Below, piece by piece: positions 10,140-18,315 of a DNA stretch of 64,000 nt (positions are counted from its first letter, which is position 1; each line of letters begins with the position of its first letter). This DNA comes from Desulfosporosinus acidiphilus SJ4 (GTDB lineage: Bacteria; Bacillota; Desulfitobacteriia; Desulfitobacteriales; Desulfitobacteriaceae). The position numbers were made by a program, and so were the translations under genes. The stretch covers positions 434,001 through 498,000 of the forward strand of contig NC_018068.1 in assembly GCF_000255115.2 (NCBI RefSeq), in the 5' to 3' direction. Under the pieces are notes generated by a model, which saw nothing but the letters and a program-made list of their open reading frames with translations, was not told the origin of the DNA and made no database searches.

Positions 10140-10234
10140 TTGCCGCACTGCAACTTATTGCGTATACTCCTGCAGTGTGGATTGGCCGAGTGTTTCTTGA
10201 AAATTCGGTGTAAAGTTTAAGCAGTGACGGTTTT

Positions 10235-10503
10235 GGTTAAATTATGAGAAAACGACGATGAAAAGGACAGTAGTAATTGAATCTGGTTTTTAGAGACATA
10301 ATCCCTGGCTGAAAGATTATGACGAAGATTCTTTATGAAGATCACCTTGGAGTTGGGTGGCTGAAAACAATTAAGCTGCTCCGTTTGACATGCGTTATAT
10401 GTTTTAAGTGATTGACGGATTGTTTATTTGAGCAATCCATTAATAATAAGGGTGGTACCGCGAGATAATTCGTCCCTAAGTTGTAGACTTAGGGACTTTT
10501 GCT
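10235..10503 (+). promoter_or_regulatory. T-box leader of ileS (isoleucine specifier ATC)
   Basis: The T-box sequence AAGGGTGGTACCGCG lies at about 10449-10463. It is followed by a terminator hairpin GTCCCTAAG / CTTAGGGAC with TTTTG at about 10473-10500. Upstream is a stem I region with the usual GATGAAAAGGACAGTA-type segment. A specifier ATC (Ile) at 10341-10343 sits in the context GAAG-ATC-ACC. Uncharged tRNA-Ile should bind the specifier and the T-box, favour the antiterminator and switch on ileS. The upstream boundary is approximate. Confidence 0.93.
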
Positions 10504-10553
10504 GTTACTGCCTCCTCTATTAAAGGTATTATTTTACTCATTGAGAAAGGAAG

Positions 10554-13500
10554 ATGACCATGGCTGATTTTAAAATTTTATCGGACCAACCGGTAGCCCA
10601 AAAAGAAAGCGAAATAGCAGATTTTTGGGACGAACATGAGATTCTTGATAAAAGCATCCAAAACAGGGAAGGCAAGACACCTTTTGTCTTCTATGAAGGA
10701 CCTCCCACAGCTAACGGTAAACCGGGAATCCATCACGTTATAGCCAGAACGCTTAAGGATTCGGTTTGCCGCTTAAAGTCTATGCAGGGTTACCAAGTCA
10801 AGCGGAAAGCCGGGTGGGATACCCATGGACTTCCTGTAGAAATCGAAGTTGAAAAGCAGCTTAAGCTTACCAACAAGCAGGACATTGAAGATTATGGTAT
10901 CGCTGCATTTAATCAAAAGTGCCGGGAATCTGTGTTTAGTTATGAAAAACAATGGCGGGATATGACCAAACGTATGGGATATTCCATTGATTTGGATCAT
11001 CCTTACGTGACATTGGATAATAACTATATTGAAAGTGTGTGGTGGATTCTCGACCAATTTTTCAAGCAAGGTTTAATTTATGAAGGACACAAAATTCTGC
11101 CCTATTGTTCACGCTGCGGTACAGGGTTGGCTTCCCATGAAGTCGCCCAGGGATATCAGGAGATAAAGACCAATACTGTCTATGTTAAATTTAAGAAAAA
11201 AGATGCCGAGGAATACTTTTTAGTTTGGACGACAACGCCCTGGACACTGCCTTCAAACGTAGCCCTTACGGTAAATCCTCAGGAAATCTACCTGAAGGTC
11301 CGACAAAATAATGAGGTCTATTATGTTTCTAAGACCTTGTCCGCCAAAGTGTTGGGTGAAGAGTTTGAAGTTTTGGCCGAAATCCCCGGCAAAGATCTCG
11401 AGTATGCAGAATATGAACAGTTGATGCCCTTTGTTAAATCGGATAAGAAGGCCTTTTTTGTTACCTTGGGCGATTATGTAACTACTGAAGATGGAACCGG
11501 AATAGTTCATACCGCCCCGGCTTTCGGCGAAGATGACTATAATACAGGGCGCAGGTATAATCTGCCGGTGCTTCAACCCGTCAATGAAACCGGAAAATTT
11601 GTGACCACACCCTGGGCAGGAAGCTTTGTTATGGATGCCGATTTGGAGATTATCAAGTGGCTGCACGGAGAAGGGAAATTATACAAAAAGGAAAAAGTAG
11701 AACACAATTATCCCCATTGTTGGAGATGCCATACTCCGCTGCTGTATTATGCAAAACCAAGCTGGTATATTGAAGTCACTAAATTTAAGGACAAATTAGT
11801 TGAAAATAACAACCGTGTGGAATGGTATCCCGATTATGTGGGAGAAAAAAGATTTGGTAACTGGCTGGAAAATGTCAATGATTGGGCGTTGTCCCGCAGC
11901 AGATACTGGGGAACACCGCTTAACATCTGGCGATGCGAATGCGGGCATACCACATCGATTGGCTCCCGCCAAGAGTTAAGAGAAAAATCTCTGGAGCCTC
12001 TGGATGAATCGGTTGAGTTGCATCGTCCTTTTGTTGACGGTATCCACTTAAAATGCGAAAAGTGCGGTTCAACCATGACACGTGTCACGGATGTAATCGA
12101 TTGCTGGTTTGACAGCGGTTCGATGCCTTTTGCCCAGCAGCACTATCCTTTTGAAAACAGCGAGACCTTTGACCAGGTCTTCCCGGCTGATTTTATCTGT
12201 GAAGGGATTGACCAGACGAGGGGATGGTTTTATTCTTTGCTTGTAATCTCCACCTTTGTAAAAGGAGTTGCCCCCTACAAACGAGTATTAGTCAACGATC
12301 TGATCTTAGATAAGGACGGGCATAAAATGTCCAAGTCCAAAGGAAATACTGTTAATCCTTTCGAATTGTTCGATCAATATGGAGCCGATGCTCTGAGATG
12401 GTATTTACTTTATGTATCTCCGGCTTGGACTCCAACTAAATTTGATATCGAAGGGCTGAAGGAGGTGCAAAGTAAATTTTTCAGTACCCTCAGAAATGTT
12501 TATGCTTTCTTCTCCCTGTATGCCAACACGGATAAGCTTGATCCGCGAACCTTCTTTATTGAACACAAGGATCGCCCCGAGCTTGACCGATGGCTCTTAT
12601 CGAAATACAACAGTCTCCTTCAAGAAGTTGAATCGGATCTCAATGTCTTTGATCTTACTAAGGCAGTCAGAAAAATCCAGGAGTTTGTCAACGAGGACCT
12701 CTCTAACTGGTATATCCGACGTTCACGCCGCCGTTTCTGGAGTACCGAGCTAACCGATGATAAGAAAGCTGTCTATAATACCACCTATGAAATCCTGGTG
12801 GGATTGTCTAAACTGGTGGCACCTTTTGCACCTTATATTTCAGAGGAGCTTTATAAACGGCTAACCGATGAACTGTCAGTTCACCTGGCAGATTATCCTG
12901 TTATTGAAGCGCAGCTGATAGATGTCGAGCTGGAAACGAGAATGGATTTGGTGAGAAAACTGGTAGGGCTGGGCAGGGCGGCCAGAGAACAAGTGAGAAT
13001 CAAAGTGCGCCAGCCAATCCAACAGATTTTAATTGACGGCAAATATCAACAGCTGATCGACTACATGCTTCCCTTAATCAAAGAGGAGCTAAATGTTAAA
13101 GAAGTTGTGTTTGCTAAGGATTTAAATCAGTATATGAGCTTCAGTCTCAAGCCTAATTTCAAAGTAGCAGGCTCAATTTTCGGTTCGAAGATAAAATCCT
13201 TAAGCAAAGTATTAGCTGCCTTAGACGCTTCTGCAGTGGTGCCTAAGTTAGAAGCGGGGGAAACCATCTCCCTTGAGGTCGATGGAGAACTCATAGATCT
13301 GGTTAAGGATCATGTAATCACCTCGATTTCTGCCAAAGAAGGCTTCACAATGACTGTGGAGGACAACTTATTCGTAATCCTTGAAACGACGCTTACAAAA
13401 GAGCTAATTAATGAAGGTTATGCGAGGGAGTTTGTTTCCAAGGTTCAGCAGATGAGAAAGAACAATGGTTATGAGATGATGGATCGAATCACGATCGTTT

Positions 13501-13664
13501 ACGAGGGTGATGAGGAAATAGCGGAAGCCGTCAAGTTGTTCGAAGACTATATTAAACAGGAAACTTTAGCAAATTCTATCGAGCGAACTCAGGATGCCGG
13601 CTTGGAGCAGCAAAACCTTAATGGTCATAAGACAGGCATGAAGCTGGAAAAAGTGTCTAATTGA
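10554..13664 (+). CDS. ileS: Isoleucyl-tRNA synthetase, type 2 (IleRS2-like)
   Basis: This 1036-residue class I synthetase charges tRNA-Ile with isoleucine. The usual HIGH signature is replaced by GIHH (residues 58-61) within PTANGKPGIHHVIAR. The KMSKS motif is at about 591. The length, the ANGKPG context and no visible C-terminal zinc-finger cysteine cluster indicate the eukaryote-like type 2 enzyme rather than the usual bacterial type 1. The family editing (CP1) domain is present. An Ile T-box leader precedes it. The start could be the ATG at 10554 or two codons later at 10560. From family knowledge, type 2 enzymes resist mupirocin, and GxHH variants strongly so. Confidence 0.96.
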   Translation: MTMADFKILSDQPVAQKESEIADFWDEHEILDKSIQNREGKTPFVFYEGPPTANGKPGIHHVIARTLKDSVCRLKSMQGYQVKRKAGWDTHGLPVEIEVEKQLKLTNKQDIEDYGIAAFNQKCRESVFSYEKQWRDMTKRMGYSIDLDHPYVTLDNNYIESVWWILDQFFKQGLIYEGHKILPYCSRCGTGLASHEVAQGYQEIKTNTVYVKFKKKDAEEYFLVWTTTPWTLPSNVALTVNPQEIYLKVRQNNEVYYVSKTLSAKVLGEEFEVLAEIPGKDLEYAEYEQLMPFVKSDKKAFFVTLGDYVTTEDGTGIVHTAPAFGEDDYNTGRRYNLPVLQPVNETGKFVTTPWAGSFVMDADLEIIKWLHGEGKLYKKEKVEHNYPHCWRCHTPLLYYAKPSWYIEVTKFKDKLVENNNRVEWYPDYVGEKRFGNWLENVNDWALSRSRYWGTPLNIWRCECGHTTSIGSRQELREKSLEPLDESVELHRPFVDGIHLKCEKCGSTMTRVTDVIDCWFDSGSMPFAQQHYPFENSETFDQVFPADFICEGIDQTRGWFYSLLVISTFVKGVAPYKRVLVNDLILDKDGHKMSKSKGNTVNPFELFDQYGADALRWYLLYVSPAWTPTKFDIEGLKEVQSKFFSTLRNVYAFFSLYANTDKLDPRTFFIEHKDRPELDRWLLSKYNSLLQEVESDLNVFDLTKAVRKIQEFVNEDLSNWYIRRSRRRFWSTELTDDKKAVYNTTYEILVGLSKLVAPFAPYISEELYKRLTDELSVHLADYPVIEAQLIDVELETRMDLVRKLVGLGRAAREQVRIKVRQPIQQILIDGKYQQLIDYMLPLIKEELNVKEVVFAKDLNQYMSFSLKPNFKVAGSIFGSKIKSLSKVLAALDASAVVPKLEAGETISLEVDGELIDLVKDHVITSISAKEGFTMTVEDNLFVILETTLTKELINEGYAREFVSKVQQMRKNNGYEMMDRITIVYEGDEEIAEAVKLFEDYIKQETLANSIERTQDAGLEQQNLNGHKTGMKLEKVSN

Positions 13665-13685
13665 TAAATTGCCTATAAAAATAGG

Positions 13686-13730
13686 ACTCCGTATCGCTTT
13701 GTTGAAAAGTGGTACGGAGTTTATTATTTT
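13686..13730 (+). terminator. Terminator after ileS
   Basis: ACTCCGTA and TACGGAGT form the stem, followed by the T-rich tail TTATTATTTT. It ends the ileS transcript before the convergent small spore-type gene. Confidence 0.7.
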
Positions 13731-13750
13731 GGCTCATTATGGATGCCCGC

Positions 13751-13924
13751 TTAGGATAGAGAATTAGTATCCACCCATTCTTTGGCATTCTGTACAGATT
13801 CTTCGCTGGGTATAGGAACATTGGATTGAGGTTTTACACTTTCAATATGTCCCCGCCAGGCTGCCGTATCATGTCTTTCAATAGGATTAGCTGCGAATTT
13901 TTCCCTGGATTTATTTTCAGCCAT
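13751..13924 (-). CDS. Small DUF3787-like protein, possible spore-associated protein
   Basis: The protein has 57 residues, starting MAENKSREKF and ending with AKEWVDTNSLS. I chose the ATG at 13924 because AGGAGGG lies seven bases before it; the longer frame lacks a site. Segments HDTAAW, PSEESVQNAKEWVD and KPQSNVPIP match what I remember of the DUF3787 family of clostridial small proteins, some of which are annotated as spore-surface proteins. That label is from memory. The neighbour on the same strand, tlp, is also a spore protein, which fits. No membrane segment is visible. Confidence 0.65.
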   Translation of the reverse strand: MAENKSREKFAANPIERHDTAAWRGHIESVKPQSNVPIPSEESVQNAKEWVDTNSLS

Positions 13925-14106
13925 GATAATACCCTCCTTTAATTGCATACTTAGTATTCCCGGTTTTTAATCAATCATTTGTTTCTATTTATAATTTCTT
14001 ATGAGTTAATCAGGATTGGCAGATCGAATAAAAATAGGAATGGCACCCACTCCCTGAAACAGGATAGGATGCCATTTTAGATAAAGAGTAACGTACTTTT
14101 AGATAA

Positions 14107-14325
14107 TTACTGTTTCTGGGATTCGTCTTTCTTTTCAGCAATAAAAGCTTTGATGCTTTCTTTTCGCCGCTCGTTTTTGGCCTCAATATCTTCGCGGTCT
14201 TTCGCAGAAAGTTCCTCAGCGTGTTCGTCAAGATAATCCTCTGCCGCATGCAGTTTCGCTAAGGTGTGGTTAATATGTTCCTGCAAATGAACATCGTTAT
14301 CAGCTCTATTATCAGGTTTAGCCAT
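14107..14325 (-). CDS. tlp: Small acid-soluble spore protein Tlp
   Basis: The protein has 72 residues, starting MAKPDNRADNV, close to the MAKPDDRSDNV start of Bacillus Tlp. Its highly charged helical body (AEDYLDEHAEEL, KNERRKESIKAF) also fits. Tlp is made in the forespore and found in the spore core; its exact role is unclear. Two ATGs occur in tandem; the second, at 14325, is eight bases from AGGAGGA and matches the family N-terminus. A sigma-G-like promoter lies just upstream. Confidence 0.85.
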   Translation of the reverse strand: MAKPDNRADNDVHLQEHINHTLAKLHAAEDYLDEHAEELSAKDREDIEAKNERRKESIKAFIAEKKDESQKQ

Positions 14326-14360
14326 CATAATTTCCTCCTGTCTCCATCAAGAATCTTCTT

Positions 14361-14390
14361 TATAATTCACTGATTGGCTTAGTTTTATAC
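14361..14390 (-). promoter_or_regulatory. Putative sigma-G promoter of tlp
   Basis: On the minus strand, GTATA (14390-14386) is followed after 18 bases by AATTATA (14367-14361). The sigma-G consensus is about GHATR, 17-18 bases, CATNNTA, so only the first -10 base differs. Forespore expression is what a tlp gene should have. Confidence 0.5.
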
Positions 14391-14577
14391 AAAAATAATG
14401 ACTATAAAAAATTAAGGGCGGGATTTATAAGATATTGCTTTTTAGTTACCTTACAGACTATTCTGAATAAGGGAATGGAAATAAATTTATATTGGCAGAA
14501 TCATTATTTTGGAGTATATTTTATGAACATTAAGCATATTCAAAAATTCATTCATACTTAATTATTTTGGAGGGCAT

Positions 14578-16995
14578 ATGATTGAAGATAAAGTGTATTG
14601 TCTGGCTAAGATTGAACTTCTTTCAGATCTCTCACCTGCCGAATTAGCCGAGCTTGCTCTGGATTTTCAATGGGAGAGCTTTGAAGCGGGCTCTGAGATT
14701 ATCAAACAGGGGCAAGAAGAACATTCTTTTTATATACTGATCAAAGGAAAAGCGGATGTCATGATCCGAAGGGAAGGACAACGCAAACGGCGGGTTAGAT
14801 CTATTGGCTCCGGGGATTCCTTTGGTGAATTCTCCTTGCTTGACGGCAAGCCTGCTGCCACTACGGTTCTCTGTCAAGAAGAATGTCAAGCTCTTGTTAT
14901 GAATTCTGAAGGTTTTGCGCGAATGCTTTTGCGCTGGCCAAAACTATATCAAAGGTTTATTGGCAGATTGACAAATAATCTGAATGAAGCCAATCTCATC
15001 TTATCGGAGACTAAATACAAAGAGATTTTACGTTCAGCTTTGCAGCTTACCCAATATAAAGAGAAATTTTACGGACTTTGGGGGGGAGCGCGAACAACTG
15101 CCGAGGTTGAACGAAAACTGGAGGAATTCGCTCAGCCTAAAGGGCACCTCATGCTTTTCGGAGAGCGGGGAACCGGTCGTCAGATGATGGCTTGGTATGT
15201 TCATCAACGCCATTCCGGTTCGGAAGCCCCTTTTGTGGTGGTAGAAGGACAACGTTTTGAGCAGCAGTGGATGGACTTAGTTTTGGAGCCGGCCAGTCAA
15301 GAAGACTCTCCCAGTGTTCAGAATGCCAACCTATTCGACATCGCTGAGGGAGGAACGTTGTTTATACGGGCGATAAACCTCATATCACCTCATGCACAGC
15401 TTAAGCTTGCCCGAGCGATAAAGGCACAAAACAACAAATGTTTTGTTATAGGAAGTTCAAACTTAGAACCTGATTCAGAGAAGATAATTATTCCGGAACT
15501 TCAAGAATGCTTTGCTCACACTTATGAGATCCCTCCTCTGAGAAAACACAAACGAGATATTCCTATTTTAGCCCAAGGGTTCTTGGAAAAATTAGCTCAG
15601 AAAAGTCAGCGAAATGTTCCCACTCTAAATCAGGAAGCAATTAAGTTATTACTCTCCCATCATTACCAGCAAGGGAATGTTACAGAACTAATTCAAGTTA
15701 TTGAGAGAGCCTTCTATATTGCGGATCAAGATGTTATTGGCTTAGAACAGATCTTTTTTGGCCCGACGGCAGAACAAAACGGTCATACAATTAACCTTTT
15801 AGCCTGGGGAAAGCTGAACAGTCTTATAAAAAAGGGGACCTTTCTAAATTGGATAAGGCGTGCAGCAGCGTTTCTGTTTATAGCTCTCATAGCATTGTTG
15901 CTTTTCGCACCTCAAGTTGCGGTTTCTACTAAGATTTTCGTCTTAGTATGGGGGTTGTGGTGGCCGGCGCTTGCTCTTGTTTCTCCTTTTTTAGGGCGTT
16001 TGTGGTGCACTGTTTGCCCGTTTTCGACCTTTATGGAGTTCATTCAAAGGAAGGTCCATCTGAACCGTAATCTTCCGGAATTTATCATTAAGTATGATTA
16101 CCTTCTAGTCAGCTTTTTGTTTTTACTGATTTTTTGGCTTGAAGTGATCAGCGACATGCGCTCTCATCCTGTCTACACGGCAATCTTGCTTATAGCGATC
16201 CAACTTTGTGCAATTATTACCGCCGTTCTCTATCCCCGTCATGCTTGGTGTAAACATCTTTGCCCTTTGGGAGGCTTTATTGGAACTGCTTCAATAGGCT
16301 CCATGCTAGAGGTGCGAGCCGATGCCGCAGTTTGCTTGAATAAGTGTACAAGCTTTGAATGTTACGTTGGGAGTGAGAAGGCTTCAGGGTGTCCCATGTC
16401 CCAGCACTTACCATATTTAGATAATAATTTGGGCTGTAAACTTTGCTTTAATTGCGTTCGAAATTGTCCGAACGGGTCAGTTCAAGTTAATTTAAGACTC
16501 GCGGGCCGTGAAGTGTGGCATTTAGTTCGAGTTAATCAGGGATTTGTTGTGTTTATAGGGGTCATGTTGGGAATTTTGATTCCTCTGAATTATTTTGTCA
16601 CGTTCCCGAAACTCTGGTTTTCTTCTTATTGGAAAGTATGGTTTAGTCTATGTTATTGGGGAGCAGGTTTGTTGGGAGGGGCACTTGCTTGGTTGGTTGC
16701 CAAGCCTTTTAAAACAAAAGCGGCTTCACTTCGCGTCAAGCTAATCTTTGCCTTAACTCCGCTTGTTTTGGCCGGGCATATTATGTATCAGGTGTCACTG
16801 ATCCCAGGCATTCGTTCTCTTTTATTTGGGGTGAGTTATGAAACGCAGTCAGGATTACAGTCTTTTTACCTTCCTGTCACTTTTATCACCCATGGCATTG
16901 CTGCCGCCTTTGGTTTAGCCTTAACAGGTATAACCATTGCTCTTGTATTGCTGCATAAGAAAGAAAAGCGAACGGTAACCATTAAAGCTAAATGA
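14578..16995 (+). CDS. Fusion: cyclic-nucleotide-binding domain + degenerate NtrC-type AAA+ domain + membrane polyferredoxin (NapH/NosR-like)
   Basis: The 805 residues fall into three parts. Residues 10-125 form a CNB/CRP-type sensor fold (FEAGSEIIKQGQ, GDSFGEFSLLDGKPAATT). Residues about 165-400 resemble a sigma-54 activator AAA+ domain (PPLRKHKRDIPILA, GNVTEL). There Walker A reads GERGTGRQ, with no lysine; Walker B reads GGTLFIRAI instead of GGTLFLDEI; and the GAFTGA loop is missing. Residues about 425-795 have several membrane helices and cysteine groups: C477xxC480P, C558xxxC562P, C586/C590/C595/C605P, and C620xxC623xxC626xxxC630P. No DNA-binding helix-turn-helix is seen. It is probably a membrane electron carrier gated by a sensor. 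The function is unknown; it stands alone, with AT-rich flanks and nothing recognisable in 16996-17215. Confidence 0.85.
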   Translation: MIEDKVYCLAKIELLSDLSPAELAELALDFQWESFEAGSEIIKQGQEEHSFYILIKGKADVMIRREGQRKRRVRSIGSGDSFGEFSLLDGKPAATTVLCQEECQALVMNSEGFARMLLRWPKLYQRFIGRLTNNLNEANLILSETKYKEILRSALQLTQYKEKFYGLWGGARTTAEVERKLEEFAQPKGHLMLFGERGTGRQMMAWYVHQRHSGSEAPFVVVEGQRFEQQWMDLVLEPASQEDSPSVQNANLFDIAEGGTLFIRAINLISPHAQLKLARAIKAQNNKCFVIGSSNLEPDSEKIIIPELQECFAHTYEIPPLRKHKRDIPILAQGFLEKLAQKSQRNVPTLNQEAIKLLLSHHYQQGNVTELIQVIERAFYIADQDVIGLEQIFFGPTAEQNGHTINLLAWGKLNSLIKKGTFLNWIRRAAAFLFIALIALLLFAPQVAVSTKIFVLVWGLWWPALALVSPFLGRLWCTVCPFSTFMEFIQRKVHLNRNLPEFIIKYDYLLVSFLFLLIFWLEVISDMRSHPVYTAILLIAIQLCAIITAVLYPRHAWCKHLCPLGGFIGTASIGSMLEVRADAAVCLNKCTSFECYVGSEKASGCPMSQHLPYLDNNLGCKLCFNCVRNCPNGSVQVNLRLAGREVWHLVRVNQGFVVFIGVMLGILIPLNYFVTFPKLWFSSYWKVWFSLCYWGAGLLGGALAWLVAKPFKTKAASLRVKLIFALTPLVLAGHIMYQVSLIPGIRSLLFGVSYETQSGLQSFYLPVTFITHGIAAAFGLALTGITIALVLLHKKEKRTVTIKAK

Positions 16996-17215
16996 TTTAT
17001 CTGTTAATAATTTAGTTAATATTTTAGGGTTTTAACATTTTATGACTTTAATAATATAAGTTATACTTTAATATCTAACATGTTAAGTTTGTAGTTTAAG
17101 ATTTTTATAATATTAAGCATGAGTTTTGAGATTTAACAGTCGTAAATATGGAATAGATAAGGAAACTGCTCTCTTGATTGAAAATGGAGCTGAGTTAGTC
17201 ATACAAGAATGATAT

Positions 17216-18073
17216 TTATAGTCTTTTCAGGTAATTTTGGAGTTTAGCTTTAAAATCCTCTGAAGGGATAGTTCCTAAATCCGAAAAATTGGATTTATAA
17301 GCTGAATAGTCAAAATTCGGGCCAAACTTTTTGCGAATAAGAGGTTCGTATTTTAGAAGCAGAAGATTATTTAAATTATACTGATGAACTTCGACTGAGG
17401 GGCCGATCATGTCACGCGGAACGGATTGGCCCTGTTGAATTTTCTCGATGTAAGCGAGATTGCGCTCGATTAAGTCATCTGCGACAATGCCGGAATGTGC
17501 CGAAAGCTTGGTTCTAGCGGGGAAGTTCCTAATGTACTCTAAGGTTTGAACAAAGGCATGGAGATCATAATAATCCAGGTATGGAATAGGAAACTCCACC
17601 AGGTCCCCGACAAAAAGCACAGAATCCCTTTGATCAAAACAGAGGGATGAGTCAATTGTGTGACCTGGCGCATAGATAAATTCAATACCTTCATCGGCTA
17701 AGGTGAGTTTTTCTTGGAATGTAAGGTTAGGATACTTTAATTCAATTCTCCCGTTATGGAATTTTTTTAGGCGGTTCAACTCAAAGTTTCCGATCTCCAA
17801 CATGCGGGTCCTTGTGGTTTCATGACCGATGATCAGGGCATCCTCGAAAGCACAATTTCCCCAGATATGATCCCAATCAGAATGAGAATTAAAGACCAAA
17901 AGTTCTTTGGGCCTTAACCGATAGGGGAGATAGTCTTTGACTGCATTCATAGATGCGGGACCTAGATGCGTGTCGCATAAAACGTGATAATGATCTCCTT
18001 TAATTAGATATACGGAAATTTCGTCATCAAAGGTAAAAATGACACCTCTCTGGCCGATTTCTTGAATTATCAT
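17216..18073 (-). CDS. MBL-fold metallo-hydrolase
   Basis: This 285-residue protein has the metallo-beta-lactamase fold. The metal motif reads HSDWDH rather than HxHxDH, so the second histidine is replaced by aspartate. Later motifs are APGHTID, FVGDLVEFP and SAHSG, which give the remaining metal ligands. Such proteins hydrolyse esters, thioesters or lactones; the substrate is unknown. I prefer the ATG at 18073 (MIIQEIG), nine bases after GGGAG, over the one three codons earlier, which touches the GGGAG. No operon partner is seen. Confidence 0.8.
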   Translation of the reverse strand: MIIQEIGQRGVIFTFDDEISVYLIKGDHYHVLCDTHLGPASMNAVKDYLPYRLRPKELLVFNSHSDWDHIWGNCAFEDALIIGHETTRTRMLEIGNFELNRLKKFHNGRIELKYPNLTFQEKLTLADEGIEFIYAPGHTIDSSLCFDQRDSVLFVGDLVEFPIPYLDYYDLHAFVQTLEYIRNFPARTKLSAHSGIVADDLIERNLAYIEKIQQGQSVPRDMIGPSVEVHQYNLNNLLLLKYEPLIRKKFGPNFDYSAYKSNFSDLGTIPSEDFKAKLQNYLKRL

Positions 18074-18218
18074 AATGGTCATCTCCCAGCGAAATAATTA
18101 TTTCTATTATATCGTTTTGCAGTCTTCTAGCCAAAGAGTCGAAATTAAATTCCATGGATCGTTTTCGCTTAACGGTTTAATGCTATGGGGGGAGTCTTCT
18201 CGCCGCAAAGAGATAAAA

Positions 18219-18258
18219 AACGAGGTGCTTAACCATAATATTGGCTAGGCGCCTCGTT
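18219..18258 (-). terminator. Terminator after the chemoreceptor gene
   Basis: AACGAGGTGC pairs with GCGCCTCGTT (10 bp, one G-U). On the minus strand the stem is followed by TTTTTTATC, so it ends the chemoreceptor transcript coming from the right. Confidence 0.75.
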
Positions 18259-18315
18259 TCTATAAAGAGGTATTCTATGTTGGATATTAGGGAACAATTT
18301 AATCGAAACTGGGCA

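Noticed and set aside
10014-10220. 68-codon frame upstream of the ileS T-box
   Set aside because: It covers the diverged repeat copy and lacks a ribosome site.
18237-18256. TTGGCTAGGCGC shared with the full repeat copies
   Set aside because: Only about 12 bases match, and they are explained by the terminator stem after the chemoreceptor gene.
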